From Deltaproteobacteria bacterium (lineage in GTDB: Bacteria > Myxococcota_A > JAADFL01): a stretch of 28,987 bases of DNA. The notes beneath the pieces were generated by a model that was not told the origin of the DNA, made no database searches, and worked only from the letters and a program-made list of their open reading frames with translations. Shown one piece after another: positions 24,133 to 28,987 of the stretch (the stretch's first letter is position 1; each line of letters starts with the position of its first letter). A program made the position numbers and the translations under genes. The stretch is taken from the NCBI GenBank assembly GCA_013152945.1, contig JAADFL010000053.1, positions 1-28,987 on the forward strand. The letters run 5' to 3'.

Positions 24133-25173
24133 TTATGCCGGGGTGACATATCCTTTGAGGGCACGAGTGAGACCGGAAAGCGTAAGGTTTCTCAAAGGTG
24201 CGTCCAGGAAATCCTGCACGAGCATGTAGTCCCTGCGACAGCACCCGGCGCAATGCCTTGCCTGTTCGCGCAATCGAACCGGATCGGTTTTCAAGATTTT
24301 CTGCAGGTTTTTTTCTCTCAAAGATCCCATTGGAAGCAGGAAATCACAACAAGCGGATACCGTGCCGTCAGGCAGTACGGCAATGTGAGCAAGCGACGGC
24401 GCTCCGCAATATTCCCGGTTGTCATCTCTTTCAAAGTAAGTCCTCAAACGATCCAGGTAAGGCTTGTCCACTGCAAACCTGTCAGGGTTTTTCACCCAGG
24501 AATTTTCCAGAAAATCAACCACCAAAAGGGCCTCTTTCGGGTCGGGTTTGAACGAAGGTATGAAATTGGGTTGGAGTTTTATCTTGTCCACCTTGGACGA
24601 CAAAAGCTCGTGCACGAGCATGGGAACAGTATTGATACTACCCTTGTGCAAACCTATATTTGCATAAACCAGGGATTTCTTGAAGGCTCGATGGGAAATG
24701 TAGGTATTGAGTCCTTGCCACGCCGATGCGAAAGATCCCCTTCCCCGTATTGTGTCGTGGCCATGGCCGAAGCCGTCCAGTGACACGATCATGACATCCA
24801 AGTTCGGCGAAAGCCTCCTGGTAATGTCGGGTGTTATGGGCGCCCCGTTCGTGAATATCACCGTGTACATACCTCTTCTTTTGGCCCTTTTAAGCAATTC
24901 CGAAAGATCCGGACGCAGCAGGGGCTCGCCCCCCACGAATATCAGGACAGGCAAACCGGATCCTGCAAGTTCGTCCACGACGCCAAGGGCCTCAACCCTG
25001 GAGAGGTCAGGCCCCGACGTACGAAGCCTTTCAAAGAATACACACCCTTCACACCTCGTGGTGCACTTGGACGTGACATACCAGGAACAAAAATATGGAT
25101 ACCGGGCTCCCAGCCGTCTTTTGATACTCGTACCTGCTAACCGGGCCAATGTATTACCGGCAATAGGACCCAA
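24133..25173 (-). CDS. Radical SAM/SPASM-like protein (third in the cluster)
   Basis: This protein of about 346 residues has the radical SAM motif C-TTR-C-EG-C at about residues 37-44, then FVGGEPLLRPDL and IFTNGAPIT. The C-terminal part has CGAPSLAHIAVLPDGTVSACC and a Cys cluster HCAGCCRRDY, consistent with an auxiliary Fe-S cluster. TTG at 25173 is chosen because GGAGG lies exactly 5 bases upstream; the longer frame begins at GTG 25185 without its own SD. It follows the radical SAM-aminotransferase fusion by about 116 bases. The substrate is unknown, but clustering with two other radical SAM proteins and a PLP enzyme suggests a shared biosynthetic route. Confidence 0.8.
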   Translation of the reverse strand: MGPIAGNTLARLAGTSIKRRLGARYPYFCSWYVTSKCTTRCEGCVFFERLRTSGPDLSRVEALGVVDELAGSGLPVLIFVGGEPLLRPDLSELLKRAKRRGMYTVIFTNGAPITPDITRRLSPNLDVMIVSLDGFGHGHDTIRGRGSFASAWQGLNTYISHRAFKKSLVYANIGLHKGSINTVPMLVHELLSSKVDKIKLQPNFIPSFKPDPKEALLVVDFLENSWVKNPDRFAVDKPYLDRLRTYFERDDNREYCGAPSLAHIAVLPDGTVSACCDFLLPMGSLREKNLQKILKTDPVRLREQARHCAGCCRRDYMLVQDFLDAPLRNLTLSGLTRALKGYVTPA

Positions 25174-25289
25174 TTTATCCTCCACTCATGCGGGAAGATT
25201 AAAATCAAAACAGTGTCAAGTCAGGAGCGAATCCTTTTTTGTCCCGTCCTAACCTATAAAATAAGAAAAATGTCCGAATCACCTCGAGA

Positions 25290-27641
25290 TCATTGCACCA
25301 CGTCTTTGCTCTTGGCTCTTTGTCCGGTCTTGCCGGGCTTTGACTTCCCGTATTTTTCAACCACATTGTTCCGGTCCTCGATTTCCCGTATCACCTGGTG
25401 TAAGGCCGAAGCAATGAAACGCATCTGTTTCTCTGTAAGCGGTGGATGGTTGGGCAGGTACAACTTGTCTTCCATCAGGGATTCACTTACAGGACACGCC
25501 GTTGAAGTCCGCCCCGAAACCAGGCTGGAGCATGCCTCGACATAACCGGGCATGGAGTCGATACCAAGGCTTCTCAACTTGCGAATTACTTTGTTTCTCT
25601 CCGGCACACGAACAACAAAGTTCAGAGCTATATCCTTTGTTTCAGGTGGGGGAGGATCAGGTATATCAATACCGGATCCCCGGAGCCCGAAAGCAAGGGC
25701 AGCGCTGTTCCTTCTCCGCCTCTCGTCATCCGCCTCCGCCCTTGCCAACTGGGCAAGCCCGATCTCGGACTCGAAGTCTCCGAACTCTTCTTCGTATTCT
25801 GCACCATGCACCCCGGCTTCACCAGGCTCTTCCCTTGACACGAGAAGACGATCCACCAATTTGGGACCCAGTAAATCCATTGCCCTCAACACCGGCCAAC
25901 CTGCAATGGAAAAGGGTATCGGATGGGTGCCGGCTGCAAAGGCTGTGCAAAATGCGATCCGTTTGGCCCTTGTAATGACCGAGGGAGTGCGAACAGCCTG
26001 CTTTTTCAGAACTTCCCTGGCCTTTCGTGCAAGGCCCGGGTCGTCTGTAAACAGGGCGCCGCCTCCAAGCGCATTCCAGGGCTTATACATGGAGAGGCTC
26101 GTATAGGAAATTCGTCCGAACGATCCAACGGGCCTGCCATGCGTCCGTGCTCCGAATGCCGCGGCTGCATCTTCCACTACATGCCATCCTTTCTTATCCG
26201 CAAGTTCCAGTAGTTCTTCAACCCGGGCGGGCCGCCCGTGTATATGAGTCAGGAGGAGAAACCTGGTCTCTTTATCCGCTACTTCTTGTACCGAGGCCGG
26301 GTCCATGTTGTAATCACCGGGAATCACGTCAACGAACAGGGGCTGAAGGCCCAGTGAATACAAGCTCGGAAGAATCACCCGGCACGTATATGACGGCAGC
26401 ACTATTTTTTGGCCGGGCTCTGCTCCGAGCACCTTCATGGAGAGCCACAAGGCCAGCCTTCCGGAAGCGCAGGTAATACAATACTTCCTGCCGGCCCTTG
26501 CCGCCAATGCCTCTTCGAACTCCGCCCTAGCCGCTCCTTTCGGCCTGGGGGCAATAGCCGCCTTAGCCATGGACATGAATACCTGGGGCGGGAAATAGAC
26601 CTTGGCTCTTGGTATTTTTATCATGGGCCTTGCAAGGGGCGGCGGTTCCGCCTTTTCCCCGGACTCCAGGTCCATGCTCGATGACAGCTCGTCCAAAAAA
26701 CCCGGCTCCTGGGCGGTCGGACAGTAATTGCGATGCACGTTGAACATCGGATGCCTTGTCATTCGATGCCATATGTAACGTAATGGTTCATCCTTGATGT
26801 TGCCGAAAGCGTTCTGTATTAGACCGCACGGCAGCACGTCACCGTAAGCAGTGATTGTTATCTTTTCCCGCCCTGCACCGCATCCCGGTTCGAGCCAGTT
26901 GGAATCCCCGTCCCATCGAACATGTGGTCTTGCCATGAGATCGTCCAGGATCTGCGATGCCCTGGGCGACAATTTTTCAAAACCATTCGGTTGCCATCTT
27001 CCCACCGGCGAAGGCAACGACAGGTTTATGGATGCTCCATAGGCCCTGGCCATGGCCACCAGCATCCCGGCCCTATTGTCCAGGAGTTTTTCCTCGGTAA
27101 TGGAAGAGTTTACTATGCACTCGATCTTTCTCGCCCTTGCCGCCTCCAAGGCCGAAACCGCTGCATTGAACGCGCCGGGCCTACCCCTGAATCGATCGTG
27201 TTTACGGGGATCCGGGTCATCTATACTAACGGCCAAGATTCCAAGGCCTGCGTTTGCCAGCCGTTCGATCATCCTTTCGTCCAGTATAACTCCATTGGAG
27301 GTAACCACCGGGACCGCCTGGCTGGGAGGAATAGAAGCTACAAGGTCCACGAGGTCCGGATCGCAGAGTGGCTCGCCGCCCACGAAGTTGATTGCCACTG
27401 CTCCGAGATCGAGGGCTTCCTTGATGACCTTCTTTTTCTTATCGAAATCGAGCAACTCGCGTGAGTCATCCCGGAGTGCTGCAGCATAGCAGTGTTTGCA
27501 GTGACACACGCACTCAAAGGTAGTGGCAAAGTCCACTGATCTTAATACAGGCTCTTTCTTGACCAGCAACCTGTAGTAGTCGAATGCCAACTTGGGCATT
27601 AACAAAGGCCGTTTCATCAAAAGCGGGAGATGGTATAGCAA
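25290..27641 (-). CDS. Radical SAM-DegT/DnrJ/EryC1/StrS aminotransferase fusion
   Basis: This 783-residue protein has two enzymatic parts. Residues about 30-320 are a radical SAM domain with C44-VCH-C48-KH-C51, NFVGGEPLCDPDL and a SPASM-like segment (AYGDVLPCGLIQNAFGNI). Residues about 365-750 are a DegT-type PLP aminotransferase: CASGRLALWL, LPSYTCRVILPSLYSLG, VVEDAAAAFGA with Asp491 for the pyridinium, and SMYKPWNALGGG with Lys520 as the likely Schiff-base lysine. The C-terminus is Lys-rich. DegT enzymes usually transaminate nucleotide sugars or similar ketones, so a carbohydrate or small-molecule product is plausible. The TTG start at 27641 lacks a clear SD and probably depends on coupling, since the upstream gene stops 8 bases away; ATG 27617 is possible. 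The N-terminal half is paralogous to the upstream gene. Confidence 0.85.
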   Translation of the reverse strand: MLYHLPLLMKRPLLMPKLAFDYYRLLVKKEPVLRSVDFATTFECVCHCKHCYAAALRDDSRELLDFDKKKKVIKEALDLGAVAINFVGGEPLCDPDLVDLVASIPPSQAVPVVTSNGVILDERMIERLANAGLGILAVSIDDPDPRKHDRFRGRPGAFNAAVSALEAARARKIECIVNSSITEEKLLDNRAGMLVAMARAYGASINLSLPSPVGRWQPNGFEKLSPRASQILDDLMARPHVRWDGDSNWLEPGCGAGREKITITAYGDVLPCGLIQNAFGNIKDEPLRYIWHRMTRHPMFNVHRNYCPTAQEPGFLDELSSSMDLESGEKAEPPPLARPMIKIPRAKVYFPPQVFMSMAKAAIAPRPKGAARAEFEEALAARAGRKYCITCASGRLALWLSMKVLGAEPGQKIVLPSYTCRVILPSLYSLGLQPLFVDVIPGDYNMDPASVQEVADKETRFLLLTHIHGRPARVEELLELADKKGWHVVEDAAAAFGARTHGRPVGSFGRISYTSLSMYKPWNALGGGALFTDDPGLARKAREVLKKQAVRTPSVITRAKRIAFCTAFAAGTHPIPFSIAGWPVLRAMDLLGPKLVDRLLVSREEPGEAGVHGAEYEEEFGDFESEIGLAQLARAEADDERRRRNSAALAFGLRGSGIDIPDPPPPETKDIALNFVVRVPERNKVIRKLRSLGIDSMPGYVEACSSLVSGRTSTACPVSESLMEDKLYLPNHPPLTEKQMRFIASALHQVIREIEDRNNVVEKYGKSKPGKTGQRAKSKDVVQ

Positions 27642-27649
27642 CTTGGGGT

Positions 27650-28744
27650 TCAGGGTAATTCCCCCTTTCCCGGTTCGACCTCGCTGTAGGTTATCTCTTC
27701 CAGTGGTTTCACCATGGCGTCAACTGCGTCCAGGTTTCTGGCCGCCCGGTTGATACGGTCCAGTACCCTGGTCTGAAAGACCGTGTTGGCGCCTACCATG
27801 CATAGTCCATGGACATCCTTGAATATGTCCATGCTTCGCATCTTGAAATATATATCGTATAAACTTTTCTTCCTGATGTTTCCGAACGAAGAGTGGATTA
27901 CCGCGCAAGGCATTACATCACCGTATGGCGTAATATAAATCTTTTCCGTGCCTGCAGGGCATCCTTCTTTCAGGTAATTGGCATCGCCCTCCCACCTTAC
28001 GCCCGGCTGGTGGATGAGACGCCAGTACTCTTTTATCTGCTCCGGATTGAGCCTGTTGTCTCTCACTCCCTCCCAGGCTCCCACTGCATAGGGTAAGTTG
28101 ATGGTACAAACATGCCCCTCACTTCTGGTCAAATCCACTATCCTGTATATGTCGCCGTTCTCGGTGTTTTCCTTTGTCATTATAGTATTCAGAAAGACCC
28201 GGATTCCTGCTTCCTTGAAATATCTCGCTCCACGGATGACTGCATCGAAGCTGCCGGGCAGGCCCCTTATCCTGTCATGGGTTTCTGCATCCGGCGCATC
28301 CAGGGATATGGTGACCATCCTGATACCAGCCCTCTTGAGTTCCCTCACCATTGGCCTGGTCACCAGGTATCCATTAGTGGCCAGTGTTACAAATGCCTTG
28401 TTCGGCCTGGCTGCTTCGATACAGTCTATAAGGTCATCCCGAAGCAATGCCTCTCCGCCCGTGATGTTTATATTGATACCCCCAAGTGCCAGGAAATCAT
28501 CTGCAATGCAGCCGATTTCTTCAGGTGTCAATTCCTTTGTTTCAGGGTGTACCAACTTGGTTTGCAGGCAGTGCCTGCATCTTGCCTGGCACCGGTAAGT
28601 TATTGCCAGTTCGACCCCCCTCAGCACGTGTCGACCACCCCAGGCCAGCAGCATGCTCCTGCCTATTCTTGGAAGTATGTACGGATGTTCAACCGCCATG
28701 AACCAATAGTGTTTGAGCTTGGCTATGGCCCCTGTAAAATCCAT
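27650..28744 (-). CDS. Radical SAM/SPASM-like protein (first in the cluster)
   Basis: This protein of about 364 residues has C-QAR-C-RH-C near residues 52-59, NITGGEALLRDDL and SLDAPDAETHDRIRG. The C-terminal half reads GVRWEGDANYLKEGCPAG, then EKIYITPYGDVMPC and SSFGNI, a SPASM-like arrangement. The corresponding stretch of the fusion gene downstream reads HVRWDGDSNWLEPGCGAG, then EKITITAYGDVLPC and NAFGNI, so the two are clear paralogues. The start at 28744 is supported by GGTGGAGG 5 bases upstream; the frame from 28795 has no such site. It appears to be the first gene of the operon. Substrate unknown. Confidence 0.83.
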   Translation of the reverse strand: MDFTGAIAKLKHYWFMAVEHPYILPRIGRSMLLAWGGRHVLRGVELAITYRCQARCRHCLQTKLVHPETKELTPEEIGCIADDFLALGGININITGGEALLRDDLIDCIEAARPNKAFVTLATNGYLVTRPMVRELKRAGIRMVTISLDAPDAETHDRIRGLPGSFDAVIRGARYFKEAGIRVFLNTIMTKENTENGDIYRIVDLTRSEGHVCTINLPYAVGAWEGVRDNRLNPEQIKEYWRLIHQPGVRWEGDANYLKEGCPAGTEKIYITPYGDVMPCAVIHSSFGNIRKKSLYDIYFKMRSMDIFKDVHGLCMVGANTVFQTRVLDRINRAARNLDAVDAMVKPLEEITYSEVEPGKGELP

Positions 28745-28890
28745 GCACACCTCCACCGGGCAAGGGCAATCAAAAGTAACAGAATTAACGAGCATGGTGC
28801 AAGTAGGGGCAACTCACAGCGCCAGCGCCCCCACCCAAGTTGATTTTTCATGTTTCGCCCCCAGCGCCCCCACCCAAGTTGATTTTTCAT
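28723..28890 (-). CDS. Speculative repeat-containing small ORF (55 codons)
   Basis: From ATG 28890 the minus strand reads MKNQLGWGRWGRN followed by MKNQLGWGRWRCE. A hydrophobic stretch of leucines and alanines comes next, with a stop at 28725-28723 just inside the first radical SAM gene. The 39-base repeat period is 13 codons, so the repeat stays in phase. There is no convincing SD before the first ATG, and the nucleotide repeat alone would create this pattern by chance in one of the frames. Peptides rich in W-G-R next to radical SAM enzymes can be RiPP precursors, but this one lacks a recognisable leader/core layout. It is listed for completeness. Confidence 0.15.
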   Translation of the reverse strand: MKNQLGWGRWGRNMKNQLGWGRWRCELPLLAPCSLILLLLIALARWRCAWILQGP

Positions 28891-28895
28891 GTTTC
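28822..28895. repeat. Two-copy direct repeat, 39-base period
   Basis: A 35-base unit at 28822-28856 is repeated without mismatch at 28861-28895, separated by GCCC. Each unit joins a C-rich half (GCGCCCCCACCC) to a T-rich half (GATTTTTCATGTTTC). It lies upstream of the first radical SAM gene, about 80 to 150 bases before its start. It looks like a small minisatellite or part of a dispersed intergenic repeat family. Two copies do not make a CRISPR array. Confidence 0.85.
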
Positions 28896-28913
28896 ACTTT
28901 TTTTAGGGCCGAA

Positions 28914-28938
28914 TTAATACATGGCATGCATGTAATAA
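28914..28938. promoter_or_regulatory. Palindrome upstream of the radical SAM operon
   Basis: The layout is TTA-N-TACATG-N5-CATGTA-N-TAA, giving nine paired positions per arm with one mismatch pair. It lies about 170-190 bases before the first radical SAM start, beyond the direct repeat. The symmetry suits a dimeric DNA-binding regulator. No regulator gene is present in the window. Confidence 0.4.
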
Positions 28939-28987
28939 CCTGCAAAGGGTTTATATTGTTGATTTGGATGAAAGGTTTAACCCACCT

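Noticed and set aside
15205-28744. Hopanoid (hpn) cluster, from HpnN-like exporters plus radical SAM genes
   Set aside because: No squalene-hopene cyclase or other hpn gene is present, and the radical SAM proteins do not show the HpnH sequence pattern.
28822-28895. CRISPR array
   Set aside because: There are only two repeat copies with a 4-base gap, no spacer-sized interval and no cas genes nearby.
1-28987. tRNA or rRNA genes and insertion sequences
   Set aside because: No T-loop-like GGTTCRANYCC with matching acceptor stem, no conserved rRNA stretches and no transposase-like frame were seen on either strand.

Overview
The window reads as chromosomal DNA of a Gram-negative bacterium. Evidence for this: lipoprotein-type signal peptides, a lytic transglycosylase with a signal peptide and lipobox, and large RND/MMPL exporters paired with a secreted lipocalin-like protein. 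The Cys-rich repeat lipoprotein near the left end, the small secreted TolB-N-like protein and the many radical SAM enzymes recall deltaproteobacterial-grade lineages (Myxococcota, Bdellovibrionota, Desulfobacterota and relatives). That placement is inference. No rRNA, tRNA, insertion sequence, integrase or CRISPR array was seen. Several genes appear to start at TTG or GTG behind a strong GGAGG-type Shine-Dalgarno (SD), so several starts given here are shorter than the longest open frame.

Left part (1-7.9 kb): a truncated minus-strand gene with a Rho-N/SAP-like motif, a Cys-rich lipoprotein, a radical SAM protein with a helical N-terminal extension, a RecD2-type helicase, and an MltF-like lytic transglycosylase with two tandem solute-binding domains.

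Nitrogen block (7.9-15.2 kb): an NtrB-like sensor histidine kinase, a GSI-alpha-type glutamine synthetase (opposite strand), an OPT-family oligopeptide transporter and an alanine/Na+ symporter. The glnA/OPT divergent region carries a perfect TGTCA-N3-TGACA dyad and several possible leader hairpins. The inferred theme is peptide and amino-acid uptake tied to ammonia assimilation.

Export block (15.2-21.6 kb, minus strand): MMPL/RND exporter, a secreted CrtC/Svf1-like protein (translationally coupled by a 4-base overlap), then a second MMPL/RND exporter. This looks like a lipid or hydrophobic-molecule trafficking module.

Right part (22-28.9 kb, all minus strand): in transcription order, a radical SAM/SPASM protein, a radical SAM-DegT aminotransferase fusion, a third radical SAM/SPASM protein, thymidylate kinase, a TlpA-like thioredoxin and a small secreted TolB-N-like protein. 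Upstream of the first radical SAM gene lie a two-copy 39-bp-period repeat and a 25-bp palindrome. The radical SAM cluster with its fused PLP enzyme is the best candidate for an undescribed biosynthetic system in the window. The repeat reads in phase as a short W/R/G-rich peptide, but intergenic repeat DNA is the more cautious explanation for it.
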